A stretch of DNA of 64,000 nucleotides, from the NCBI GenBank assembly GCA_030062745.1, contig CP099849.1, forward strand, positions 11,010,144 through 11,074,143. Reading direction: 5' to 3'. This DNA comes from Capitulum mitella (lineage: Eukaryota > Arthropoda > Thecostraca > Pollicipedomorpha > Pollicipedidae). Below the pieces are notes generated by a model. It ran no database searches. It was not told the DNA's origin and saw nothing but the letters and a program-made list of their open reading frames with translations. Both the position numbers and the translations under genes were made by a program. This document shows positions 35,153 to 46,388 of this stretch, piece after piece; within the stretch, counting starts at the first letter, position 1, and every line of letters starts with the position of its first letter.

Positions 35153-36419
35153 GGAGACGTGGAAACGTACGACCGCTGATTGCAGAATTCTGCTTTCGCC
35201 CGCAGTTCTACAGGAAAACAATCCCCTCGAATCTGATAGAGAGCGTCTGCCTTGCGGCAACAGTGAGCCAATGCGGCCGCCAAAGTTTCAGCCGAGCCAG
35301 CGGCCCGTGATGACGATAACGCTGGCAGTCTAAATCAACAAACACAGCTCGCCCGAGAGGCAGGCTCTGCAGCTGCCGTGAGATCAAGAGCCGGCAATGA
35401 CCGTGAGACCGATTTAGGTGCGACAGACCCAATCTTAGGTGGCAGAAACGAACGTAAACGGCTGTGTCAGATCATAGAAGAGGCCGTTAAGCTGGTTCAT
35501 GATCCTGAAGCGGCCTGTAAACCAGAATGGCAAACTGACTATGGTGAGCGTAGTGGCAAAACTCTAACGACAGCAAAAACATAGCTGGTTTCTTCAATAT
35601 TCATCACGCTATCGACTCAATTTCACTCTGAGGTGTAAAATCGTTGACGTCGGTCCAACAATGGGCCCTGGAGCCTACTCACAAGGTTACAGAATGACCC
35701 CCGGGTGCCGGCTGTCTGCAAGAAAGACCACTGATATTCACATAATTCACATTCGCATACTCTTTGTCAAAACCGTCTCCATGTGACGTTATGGAGTTCT
35801 TCGGACTAAAAAGCGATTTATTCAATGCCCCACTTATAACTGCATTCCTGCAGCTTAATGATAACCGTAATAGCCGCTGCAATGACTAAATTGGCAACTC
35901 GGTCGTATTCAAGTACTGTCAAATGTATCGATTGTTAGACAAGCTCCAATCCTATTGTTATGCACCTCAGATAAAACATAGACGTACAGTTTTTGCCCCT
36001 GGAGGTTATTGCTTGTTGGTGAATGATTCACCATCATCATGTAGCACCTACTGAACCTGTTATACGCTACTGCTATTCCAAAAAAATATTGAATTCGGCA
36101 CCAAATCCGAAAAAGACACACATGAAAAATATAAGCCTTATCATAAAAGGAGGAGATGTAGAAAAGGACGCAAAGAAAAAGTGCACGGTTTTCGCAGTAT
36201 AGCGTGGTCATTTGTATCGCATGAGATAGATGGATGCCTAAGGGAGTAGAAGTAGACATCCCTGCCAGACAACTTTGTGATGCAAGTGACCTGTGACACA
36301 AGAGACACAGTAGTTCTGTTCGGAGCTCGTGTAGGTTTACAGTGGTTCGACGCTGTCACTTGGTTTTCATTCACGAAGGCAGCAGGAAGGGTGTGGCCGT
36401 TCACAGTCGTCCAATCTGC
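35153..36419. other. No gene seen
   Basis: Single-copy DNA. The 35378-35584 plus ORF has a plausible composition but no domain. Confidence 0.3.
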
Positions 36420-37095
36420 CTAAAACGGCCTCTGCGCCCGGCCGAATCTCTCCAGGCAACAGCCGGACGACCTCGCACGGTCGGCCGCGCACGTGCCGTC
36501 GCCGGGGGCGCTCCTGACGACCCGGACGGCCGCGAGCGCCCAGACGAGCCCCTGGGAAACGGTCAGCGCCGGGCGGTATCGGCCAGAGCTGCACGTGCCG
36601 CGTCTGCGGGACGGCCGCAGGCCTGTCCACTTCATCTTCAAATGAGCGACGACCGCAGACACACTTCGGCAGAGTTCGCCGTGATCATGCAGAGGGAGTC
36701 GGTTATCACGTGTCCGGTTCAGAGAACTGGTCGCCGCTCAGAAGGTGCCGTTCATCACGTGTCCGGTTCAGAGAACTGGTCGCCGCTCAGAGGGTGCCGG
36801 TCATCACGTGTCTGGTTCAGAGAACTGGTCACCGCTCAGAGGGTGCCGGTCATCACGTGTCCGGTTCAGAGAACTGGTCGCCGCTCAGAGGGTGCCGGTC
36901 ATCACGTGTCCGGTTCAGAGAACTGGTCGCCGCCCAGAGGGTGCCGTTCATCACGTGTCCGGTTCAGAGAACTGGTCGCCGCTCAGAGGGTGCCGGTCCC
37001 CGCGTGTCCGGTCCGGAGAACACGTCGCCGTCCACAGGATGCTCGTCGGAAAGTGTTCAGAATGTGCCCGTCGGAAAGTGCTGCGTGAAAAATAA
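36420..37095. other. GC-rich island around the 49-bp minisatellite
   Basis: The longest ORF in the window (36342-37088 plus, 248 aa) runs through this island. It exists because the 49-bp repeat has no stop in any plus frame: three overlapping plus ORFs cover the same array. I therefore do not call it a gene. Confidence 0.6.
36703..37046 (+). repeat. Minisatellite, 49-bp unit, 7 copies, each with an E-box
   Basis: Units start at 36703, 36752, 36801, 36850, 36899, 36948 and 36997, exactly 49 bp apart. Each has a TCACGTGTCCGGTTCAGAGA-type half and a CTGGTCGCCGCTCAGAGGG half. The first six contain CACGTG, the palindromic E-box bound by bHLH-zipper factors, so the sites repeat at 49-bp spacing. 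The seventh has CGCGTG. Unit-to-unit differences are few, implying recent expansion. With a 49-bp unit the frame advances by one each copy, so all three plus frames are open. Confidence 0.95.
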
Positions 37096-37249
37096 CCTCA
37101 TTGTGGCTCCGGGCCTATGAGCCTGAAACGTTCCTGCGCCACAGCCGCTGTTAATGCTGTGATCAGGGAGTGTCAGTTTCATTGGCATTCGAAGGCGGTT
37201 TGTTTCACCAGAGCGCGGGCACGCGACGGCTGACCGACCGGCTCAGCCG

Positions 37250-37760
37250 GAGATGATATTGCCACCCCGTTAATCTTCAGTGGGCCGCTTCCGTCGTCGA
37301 TTGCCGTGGGGAGCTTCTGCGCGCTTCGCCTTCAATGGAGCGCTGTCCACACGGGGCCGAACCGTCTCGCCACTGGTCATCTCCCTCTCAGGTCGGCCGC
37401 TGGTCATCTCCCTCTCAGGTCGGCCGCCGGTGCGGCGGGGCAGACCCGTCCCTCTCTCCGGGGTTGCCCTGCTCTCTCCGTCCCCAGCCGGTGCGGCGAG
37501 GCTGATGGGCCGCGGCACTGTCCAGCACAGGACACCCCCCACCGGTGGCGAGAGGCGTCCTCCATCCAGCAACCAATTGCGACAAGAGGCGATCGGCCCG
37601 GTGAATGGCCGGGCAGAGCGCGAGCTGTTGAGTACTGTGCCGCCGGGTTCGATCCCAGTAAAGGGCGCACCGTCCGTCGCAGCCGCTCGCTCTGACAATC
37701 GACTGTCTGTCAAGATCACTCGACGCAAATTTAAGATGCGAAAACCAATCGGGGGATGAC
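37250..37760. other. GC-rich block with a 27-bp duplication
   Basis: CTGGTCATCTCCCTCTCAGG occurs twice, 27 bp apart, at about 37373-37426. Overlapping plus and minus ORFs up to 228 aa (37270-37956 minus) are composition-driven and shadow each other. Confidence 0.5.
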
Positions 37761-40700
37761 CGTTTGATGACCGTACGCCAAGGCCGCTCGGATGAGGCGA
37801 AGCAATTACGACCTCCTTTGGCTGGGCGCTTGAGGGGCCCAGTGTCCTGGCCATTTGCACTTGAGCCGAATCATGGGGTAGACGTCTTGCCATCCGAGGA
37901 GGTGGACCTGACGTATCAAGGCAACTGCCCAAATATCCCTTCAACAAATGAAGCAAAGATCTGCGACGTGCAAATGACGATTAAGCAGAAAAGCGTTTTT
38001 CCTTATTCTCAGCTGCGTCACGCTCAGAGATGTCATCGCCTGGACATAGCTCAACGAAATGCGCAAAAAATAGAGCAGTGAAACACAAGATGCCGTGTTT
38101 GGCTGCCGTTTCATTCCATTTCAGCCCGAAGTCCGCCATGTGACCGCAGAATAAACGTGGGCGTGTCCCGGAATTATTAAAATCATGTCTCGCCGCGGCT
38201 GCTGAGTCCAGGCTACCCGTCAGCGCCGTCAGAGTCCAGGAAAATGGTGAGCGCAAACTCCTCATTGGGCCCCCTTACCCGCGCAGTCTCAATGACAGAG
38301 CATTTGCGACGGCGCAGCGACGTCTAGCTGGAGCCAGTCCCAAGTCGAATGTCATCAGTGGAGACGTCCCATAAACAGGGTGCGCGCCGTTAGCTTTGAT
38401 CAGGCGGCAGGCGGCGGCCACTGTGCCCGTGACGACGTCCGAACTTGTGCTCGCTCCGGCAGCGCGGGTCGCCTCGGTAAATCAGACGGGCGGCGCGAGG
38501 TGTCGGCCGTAGCCGTTCGGCTGCTCAACTTTCCGCGACGCTCGATTTAGGGCCGCATGACGCCGACTGGACGGCGCTCCGCAGGCAAATGGGTTCGCAC
38601 GGACCGCGGACGTCTGGGCCGAAGCTCGCGCGACCGGAGCAGAGCCGCAGTTTTGAACTACGTTAGAGACGCAGAATTTAGTCTGTTGAATTTGGCCAGT
38701 TGAAAAGATACCTGTCCCGAAGTGGCTCTTTTTCAAAATAATCACATACACAATAAGAGGCTGATTTTCAGTATCGAAGTTACAGGACGTGATCTATGGA
38801 CCTGTCGGCTGCCAGTTGATGGGAGAGGATATATTTTCCACAAGACTTATACACCGAGGACTGTGATCACTGTTGATGCATCTCGGTCCGGAGAAGGGGA
38901 AACCTAACGCTGAAGCAAATCTCAAAAATCGATGCGGTCGAAGGTATTTAGTGGCAACCCGAATCACGTTAATGACCCTCTTCTATCACTGTACAGCCAA
39001 CAAAAAATTAATTCCGCCCCCCCCCCCCCACCTAATCAATCCGGTGAGTTGAGAAAAGTTAATGTCGCCCATTCCAGCTTCTTCAGTAGTTTTCTTACAA
39101 GTGTGGGTAGCGATCGAGGCTGCTTGTTGACATTGCTTTCTCGAGATGATGCACATCTTTGCTTTGAAAACTGTAAACCAACGTTTTGCGTATAATGATC
39201 TCAGCTCCGTTCTTTTTCTGCCATTCTTATTCCTGAAAGGCCAAAAAGGGCCATGGCGGTAAACGCGTTGGGAGGAGACTATAAACCAAGGTGATTATAT
39301 GTGTGGCGACGAGAGAAAAATTCCCGTTAACTCGTGACAACAGTCCGGAAATTGTACGGCTGCGACGTTGCTGACAAATATTGCATCCTTTCGCAATTCA
39401 AACTAATCAGAGCAACGAGGCGGACTCTTCCGATCGAGTCCACTGTTTTCTTCCGTTAGTGGGTGGCTGTATTTTAGTTTATCCCGGCGGTGGTCGCGCA
39501 GGCTGTGGCGATTCCTCGTGAATGCTTCAGGAACTGCGGGCTGTGCGCTGCGCTGCGCTGCCTGCCAGTGGTGCTGACGGCTCTCGAAGGACGCACCATG
39601 GACTGGTTTGGGCGTCCACGGTCAACGCTAAGAACTGCGCTCCGCGCGCTTGATATTTCGCACGATGTCTCGTTCGCCCGCCTCTGTTGGTCGGTACCTC
39701 GCCTGATATTTCCAGCAACATTTGTGGCAAATGTTCATCAGGTGTTGTGGTCTTTGGTTTGGGTTTTTTTTACTTGCATAATGCTTTAACCATCGCTGGA
39801 ATGCCGTCTGAAATCCATTATATCTCGCGATATGACAAAAAGGTAAAATGAGCTAACACGTCTGCAGCGTTAAAAAATTAAAAGTAGTTAAATGTGCGAA
39901 AGCCCATTAAGCATACGATTATCCTCCTTTCTGGAGAATGTATTTGGATCAATGGATGATCCCGCGTTTATTGGGCTTATCCTTTCAATCTCGAGTGCAG
40001 ATAACTCGAGACGTCGTATATAGAGCATGTCGGCCACCGTAAGCACCCTCACCAACCAACAATGTCTTGTCCTAGTTTACCATTCCCTAAGACCACAGTG
40101 CTTTCCGCGAAGCCCTCGGCGTCACGTCAGTACAGAAAAGGAGAAAAACAAAGGAACTGTGGAAGTATGACGAGCTATTCTCGGTGCAATGAGCGCATAT
40201 CCCATGCCAGGACTACTTAACTTACTGGGCATGCGTCAATATCGTGATAGTGCTGCTTGAAGGGGCGATGACAGAGTTGGGTGCCTGCAGCGTAGCAAAA
40301 CGTGCGCTCTGGAAAACATCACAAAGGAAGTAGCGGAGGCGTCCGTCATGGCACTTGGCCCTTAATGACGCCGGGAACGCTTTACTTTCCGGTAATGGAG
40401 GCGCGGCTCCTTAGCGTAATGCTGCGTCTTTGGGCGAGCCGTCCGCTTCTCGCCGTGGCTGAGTGCGTGATTATGGCCAACGCCCACAAAGGGAGCCGGT
40501 CCCCTCACACGCCGCCGACCAGACACTCGGCGCCGTGTTTGCATAACATCAGTTCACACGCCATGGGTCATGGCGTTCACGCAAAGGCAGCGTCCTCTAA
40601 GTTATGTAAATTGCTATTGGTTGCTCAATGCAGGACTTTCGATCTACCGAGCCCCTGTGCGTGGTAGGCGGCAAGTCGAGTAATGCATGTTTTTCGTCAG

Positions 40701-40868
40701 CGTATTGAAAACGCCAGGTGACAGCCGCAAATGAGTGATGATAAAATTTCGATTGTTGATTGCAAAATTTCGATTATGTATACTAACTCTAGAAAAAAGA
40801 GAAATGCCGAGGATGACCGGTGGTTACGTCAGGCAGTCTGTGATACCAAATGTTTCGTCCAACTCCAT
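37761..40868. other. No gene seen
   Basis: Single-copy DNA. There is a GC-rich patch at 38390-38640, a poly-C tract at about 39017-39029, and a possible donor (ATG|GTGAGC) near 38244. The ORFs (39490-39789, 40302-40667) have no domain. Confidence 0.3.
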
Positions 40869-41157
40869 GTCCGTGACATCCATCGGCACATCAAGGCAAT
40901 AACGGGTCTTGTGGTTGTATTGTTCGGGACGCGTGGTTTCCACGGCCAGATCGGATCAACGATGCTGATACTCCCAACACAGAGATGACCAGTTCATCAT
41001 AGCGAGGTCTGGCAGCCACCTCGCTATGATGAACTGGTCATTTCTGTGTGAGGAGTATCAGCATCGTTGATCCGATCTGGCCGTGGAAACCACGCGTCCC
41101 GAACAATACAACTACAGGACCGGTTATTGGGTTGATGTGCCGATGGATGTCACGGAC
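40869..41157. repeat. Long foldback: about 140-bp arms, 9-nt loop
   Basis: 40869-41008 is the near-perfect complement of 41018-41157, with 41009-41017 as the loop. Only about ten mismatches are seen by eye, clustered near the loop-proximal CTCC(C/T)(A/C)ACACAG stretch and near the outer third. Both arms give the same peptide when read toward the loop from the left arm, or on minus from the right arm (VVVLFGTRGFHGQIGSTMLI). Homology stops abruptly outside the arms. A transcript through it would form a long hairpin. An inverted duplication or a library or assembly artefact are alternatives. Confidence 0.9.
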
Positions 41158-41316
41158 TGGGTGGTATGCCGGTGTGTTCAACAAGAAAAAAGCCGGCGGA
41201 ATATTTCGGATAGGACTGAGCGTGGAGCCGTCAGGGCACCATGCTTCCACCTCTCCCAGATTTTAAGACGGATAGGATTTCAGGACCTGTATAGTGAAGT
41301 CTCTAAACTCTAAGAC
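41083..41316 (+). pseudogene. Possible Ty3/Gypsy integrase relic
   Basis: The frame reads YRTGYWVDVPMDVTDWVVCR, then RAPCFHLSQILRRIGFQDLY. This resembles the zinc-binding region and the following linker of Gypsy integrases (YWPGM..DV..WV..C..CQ..K, then RAPL..LP...PF.R.G.DL.GPL). Key residues (the P of YWPGM, one Cys of the CxxC) are not seen. The left part lies inside the right arm of the foldback. This is a weak match by eye. Confidence 0.3.
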
Positions 41317-44300
41317 GGGAAGATACATCTGCGGCCCCGAGGCAAACGGTAAGCTCGGGGATCTGAGCTGGGCTGGCTGGGATCTGGGCGGGTGCTGATG
41401 CAAATATTTGCACTGGCAGCTAACTATGTACCAATGACATTTCCGTTCAGCGGGCTGTGTCAGTCCATGCGATTTTCAAAAGACGCCATAAATTTTGTCT
41501 CGTGCCGTCTTTCCTATTTTTAGAAACGGGTGATGCATGACAGAAGCGGGTTTCTGAAGTGGAATGCAACTGAACTCAATGACGGGCCGCTTAACTAAGG
41601 CCGTCCCTGGGTACCGGTTACATCGGACCGTCTGTCGGGCGGCACGCATCCGGAACTGGCGGGCCTCAGCGCGCCAGTGAATGGCTTCCGCAGCCGGGTG
41701 GCGGGCCGTGAAGTACACGGCGGCAAGCTAGCAATGGCGAACGAACACCGCGCACCACCGCCGTACTGGCCGTCAGCTCAGCAACGCCAGCAGCATTCGC
41801 GACTCACAGGCGCTGCAGCCGCCACAAACGACTGCGGCAGAGATAAGCTGCGTCAGAAAGCTCCAGTATGGGCTCTTATCTAAACATTCGGGAGACGGGT
41901 CCAGGACGTGTACGGCGCGGCGTCCTTTCCTAGATGAATTCAGCCAGCGTTATAGTTAGGTGGGCACACATGGAACAATGGTGTGCCACCCTCTTCTGAA
42001 GTCCAGTAGGACATTCTCCGCAATCTTAACGTGCATGTAAAAGGAAACGTCTCGATATCGATGCAAATGAAAGAACCATAAAGGGTGCTTCCACTGTGCT
42101 GAATTATCGGTCCCTAGGAGATACGCTGGAGCTGTGGCTTCGAATGCTATCCTTGATGAAATCGGCTCATTTACCGTCCAGCACTTTTTGGTCGCTACCG
42201 CGTAGCTATCGCTCCGAAAGTTTTGGTCCGCTCTCGGCCTTTGTCGAGAGGAGCTCATTCTAGACCCCTTCACTACCATTCAGAGGGGCTCATCAGGCTT
42301 CTCACTGCCGTCTCCTGAAAACTGAGAGGCATCTATGAGCCTGGTGCGCTCAGTGAAGCTTTCTCGCAAAATATGGCCCATATTTTACGCTCAGCTTTGG
42401 CTGCTGAGGCTCAACTTCTTTGTTTGCTCCTTCGAAAATGTCTGGATTAAATGCAGCCTCGTCTGAAAGGAAGGGATGCATCTACGTAAATGTATAGCAG
42501 TGAATTTATATTATGGTATATAAAGTTTTATTTAGCTTATATCCGTTTGATCTATCTTGTATCTCAAGCATGGGAGGGAAACAGTATCACAAGGCATACT
42601 GCTGTTGGTGCATAAAGCGCGTTAGGTATTCTTTTCAGCTGGCTTAACAAGCGTGTATTTTCAACCAAACTTTGGCCAGATCTTTCCAGCAGTTGCTGGA
42701 TTAGAGCTTCTAGATGTTACTTGTATGGACCATTGTGAACAAGCACCAGTAAACGCACGGACATCAGTAGTAAAAAACGAATCATTACAACATTATGCAG
42801 TTCCAAAAATACGCTTATGCACAGACGGTGCCTTTAAAAGTGTGGCGCTTATATGCAATTATGAGCTTGCCTATGATGTCCAGTAACAGCTTGATGCATT
42901 AAATTGCCTTCCATTCCTGGTGACGCTTGACACGACAAGCATTTATTTTATTGAGTGTGGTGCATGGAGTATGCAACGACAGTGAATTTTTGTTACAGCT
43001 TGGGTGTCACGCGGCCCCCGAGTACCCATTTATATCTCGAACCACTATTACGGTACGGTGCAGACGGGGTGTTCTGCGACCGTTGCCTAATAAGAGAAGG
43101 GTGCAAGGGGCTTTTTCAACTTTGAGGGAAATTAAAACTTCATTATCTTGTGTCTGGTCTTCATTTTAACATCGGACTGGCTTCCGAAAACTACTTGTCT
43201 TATCTAAGGTCGTACTGGTGGTTGTGGCATCGATGCGCACTGTAATGGGAACGGTTTGTCGGCTCCCTCTCTCGCTGCTCACTTTCAGGCATGATCAAAA
43301 ACAGGTCTTGCCGTTTTCCTTGATATCAGGGACGGGAGAAAAACTGTTACGTAGATTTGTTTTGTTTTAACTTATAGTGAGAAACAACCACAACTTCACT
43401 CCCGATTACTACTTCCCTGCCGCGCTGAAGGACGCGGAACTTGCTCTTTCAGCACAGTAACAACAACGCATTTTCTGAGAGAGCAAACGTCAACAAGCAT
43501 GCGCGTTTCAGGGCCACGTAATTGTTCAACGGAATCTAGTATGTCTCCGCATAGCTTTGATGTGCACGACTGAAAACATCTTTAATGTATGACGGTTAGT
43601 ATACCCACTTAAGGCGAAATGCGGCTGGTGGAAATTACTTCACAAAGGACAGCTGAGTCTAAACCAAGACATTTTTGTTCATGAAATCAAAATCGTATCA
43701 TAACTGGTCATTTAACAATGAATATTGGCTCTGGAACCGAAATTTGGTGCAATTCTATCCCGGCCTTTGCAACATTTAGTTCCATAGCCTGCATCACTTG
43801 CTTCCACATGCCTTTAACCTTTTGTCTTCAGTAACTGTGGTTCATATGCGCATCTGGAGCATTGCAAATGAAACGTTCTACTCTTCCAGTAGTTCCCGCC
43901 CATCAGACATCCGACAAGGTGCCAAGCTGATTAAAAAATTATCACATAAACTGCGTCTAAACATTCATAATCGTTCTCAGCAAGGTCACCATGGAAGCTG
44001 GGGCCCTTTCCGCCCCATCGTAAGGCCTGACCAGGATGCGGCACTGTTGCGTATCATTGCTTTTCAAGCTAGTGACGGACAAAAAATTACTTGATAGCAA
44101 AACTGACAATGAAAATTTTAACAATGCTAACTACAGATCCCGGTGACGAGACAGCTTCCTGTTAATTGCTTGGCATCGTCTGTAATCCTTTCCAGAGCTC
44201 TTCCGCCTGGTCTGTGAAAGCCTGCATGAGGAGTCAGTTGCTTGGAAATCAATTCACCCCTCATGTTGGTTTTCACAGGTCAGGCGGAGGAGTTGAGGAG

Positions 44301-44404
44301 GGGATGACGGACGACTATTAACGCTGGTGCTGTCCCGCCCGCCTCCTTCCCTTTGAGAAATCACCGCAGCGCCTACAGGCTTCCGTTCAATTAGCCTGAC
44401 GCAG
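41317..44404. other. No gene seen
   Basis: Single-copy DNA of mixed composition. The ORFs at 41677, 42653, 42927 and 43798 (plus) and 41956 (minus) have no recognisable domain. Confidence 0.3.
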
Positions 44405-44960
44405 TCATCGGAGGCGTGGCCCCACCCTCCTCCCCTCCGCGGCGGCGCCACTAATGTCGCGCTCGGCGGCGCGCGGCGCACGCGGCGCGGCGCGGCGGCG
44501 CGCGGCGCGCGGCGCGGCGACGCCAATAACCGTGAGTGGGATCTCGTGTCGCATGCGTCGTCGGTCCCGGACGGACAGGCACGAGCCGAGACAAGCAACG
44601 ACGCGTCCCCGGAGACGTGCGCCGAAAAAAAAACGAGGACCTAACCAGGCGGAACGGGCGCCGCCGCCGCCGCCGCCGGCAGCCGCCGGCACTGATTTAT
44701 TGTGCTGCGACGCGGCGATCGAGGACGATGGACGGGGCGGCGACCGTACGGCCGGCGCTGCCCAGGGCGACCGTCCAGCGCGAAAGTCCGTTGTGGCTGC
44801 CCTGCTTAGGGCGACCGCGACAAGAAGCTGCCCGGCTCGGCTGCCCGGGCGAGGCTGCCCTCAGGTCCGCTCTCAGACGGTCTCCGGAGAGACTGCGCGG
44901 GCTCGGGAACGTTTTGATAAGAAACAGCGTATTTGCCCGCGGGTCTCAGAGTCTCCCAGA
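44405..44960. other. GC/CpG-rich block with alternating GCGC runs
   Basis: 44450-44525 consists of GCGCGGC-type alternating purine-pyrimidine sequence, followed by GCC(GCC)n at about 44660-44680. An ATG-started plus ORF of 193 aa (44454-45035) is Arg/Ala/Pro-rich with overlapping ORFs in other frames. A promoter-type CpG island is possible, but there is no recognisable product. Confidence 0.4.
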
Positions 44961-45053
44961 ACCTTCGAGTCTTGTTTTCGAGCAAAAATAAAAATGCAGA
45001 CATGTGGAATCTGTATCGGTCTTCTACCACTCTAAAACATTTTTACAAAGCAC

Positions 45054-45186
45054 CAGTGCAGCCAAGAGGAGCCGGGCCCGGCCCCCCTCCCCTCTTACGC
45101 CCCCATTTTTCTTTTGTTTGACATTCCCAGCAGGCAGTTTCCGTATGATTTCAGTTTTCACTGAGCTCCGCTCCCCCCCCCCCCCG
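45054..45186 (+). mobile_element. hAT-like element end, copy 1
   Basis: CAGTGCAGCCAAGAGGAGCC is followed by C-runs, then CCCAGCAGGC(A/G)GTTT, TATGATTT and GAGCTCCGCTCCCCC. The same order of phrases occurs at 59332-59465, so this is a dispersed repeat of about 130 bp. The CAGxG(C)xGCCAAG start followed by homopolymer G/C fits hAT-type miniature elements. A family D element begins directly after it. Confidence 0.45.
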
Positions 45187-46388
45187 TTAAAGAGAATATA
45201 CGCCCTTTGCCGACTGCAAAGGAACACAGTTGTTTGGTGTTGGACCCTGAAAGACGACGTGCAATGGTTTTGAATCGAAATAGCGTGGAATAACGCGTAA
45301 AATGCATTTCTGCGAGATGCCTATTTGGCACTTGCTGTTAAGGTACTTGCGTTCAGTTGTTGACATCGAGCAGCCGTGGACCATCACTTCATCTTTGTTG
45401 CGAAGATGGCACGGCAGTGACAATAAAAAAGTTAACTAGTTTTTATGGTGTCCGCACTTGTGACTCGTAGCCAACATTCGATTTTGTGCCTGAGTGATGG
45501 TCGAAAAAAAAGCCAGAAAACAAACAGTTCGATTCGTGCGAAGGAATCCCCGACTGCCCCGGCTGTCTTATTCCCCTAATGACCAATGGGCATTGCCCAA
45601 CGCACTGCTTTCTGTAATACTAAGTGCTGCTTGGCAACCTTGTAATTTCAATTTGCACCTCCTTCGCACGCAGCAAATGTAACGCAGTGAAGTCCAACTG
45701 TGTTCAGACATATGAATGGTCATGGTCATATCAAACTACATGAACCAACTCCAGGCACCATTAACAACGTATGAAATGAACACAGTTTCGAATTACCCCG
45801 CCGCGTAAACCTGCAATTTCTAAGCAAGAGCTTGCGTGCCGATGTATGAAAGCAACAAACGTAACGTCGACTATGATGACGCAGGACCGACGACCTGGTC
45901 TTAAAACGCTACGCTACTTATAGTTTGCAGACGACTGACTGACGCCCGACGAGACACAGGACTTGACCCAAGACTTTGGACACCTGAGCCCAAGAGGCTG
46001 TGTGTCCTAACTCACAAACAAACAAACAAACAATACTCATAGTTCGCAATATGGGCAAAGCTTGACACTTTGTTCTTCGGTTAAGAATAAATCAGAGGAT
46101 TGTCATACAAAAATGTCATGAAAGCTCAACAAGTAAAAGCGCTGGTTCTCTTTAAAAAAAAAAACTGATAAGTGGCAATATGCTTCAGAAAACTGTATAA
46201 AACGACGGTATTTGTAATGGAACCAATCTCTTCGAGATACGGCATACTTTAGTTTTTAAAGACATATTTAACAGACTTGGTGTTATCTTTCAGCATTTCT
46301 TTGACTGTTTTCCAGCGTCAACTGGTCTGTAGTGCTCGATGGCAAGTGCTAACTCAAATTTCTTGAAAAAGTCGTATATTCCCGTTAA
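45187..46388 (+). mobile_element. TTAA-flanked family D element, copy 2
   Basis: TTAA at 45187-45190 and 46385-46388. The left end reads TTAAAGAGAATATACGCCCT and the right end, on minus, TTAACGGGAATATACGACTT. The interior matches copy 1 (30354-31344) throughout, including TGCAATGGTTT, GATGCCTNTTTGG and CCGCCGCGTAA landmarks. It is longer because of a nested insertion (45930-46035) and smaller indels. The insertion point directly follows a long C-run. Confidence 0.75.
45930..46035 (+). mobile_element. Nested short retroposon with (CAAA)n tail and target duplication
   Basis: This 106-bp segment is absent from family D copy 1. It ends in CACAAACAAACAAACAAACAA and is flanked by CTTATAGTTTGCA (45917-45929) and CTCATAGTTCGCA (46036-46048), a 13-bp direct repeat with two differences. 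A simple-repeat tail plus a 13-bp duplication is the signature of target-primed reverse transcription, so this is a SINE or a heavily 5'-truncated LINE that jumped into family D copy 2. Confidence 0.65.

Noticed and set aside
36703..37046. Regular direct repeats reminiscent of a CRISPR array
   Set aside because: Units are contiguous 49-bp copies without unique spacers, in a eukaryotic context and without cas genes. It is a minisatellite.
36342..37088. 248-aa plus ORF, the longest in the window
   Set aside because: It is created by the 49-bp repeat, which lacks stops in all three plus frames. Two other long plus ORFs cover the same bases, and composition is Arg/Pro/Gly-rich as expected from GC-rich DNA.
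37640..37670. GGGTTCGATCCC, a tRNA B-box-like word
   Set aside because: No A-box or cloverleaf could be fitted upstream. Probably a chance match in GC-rich sequence.
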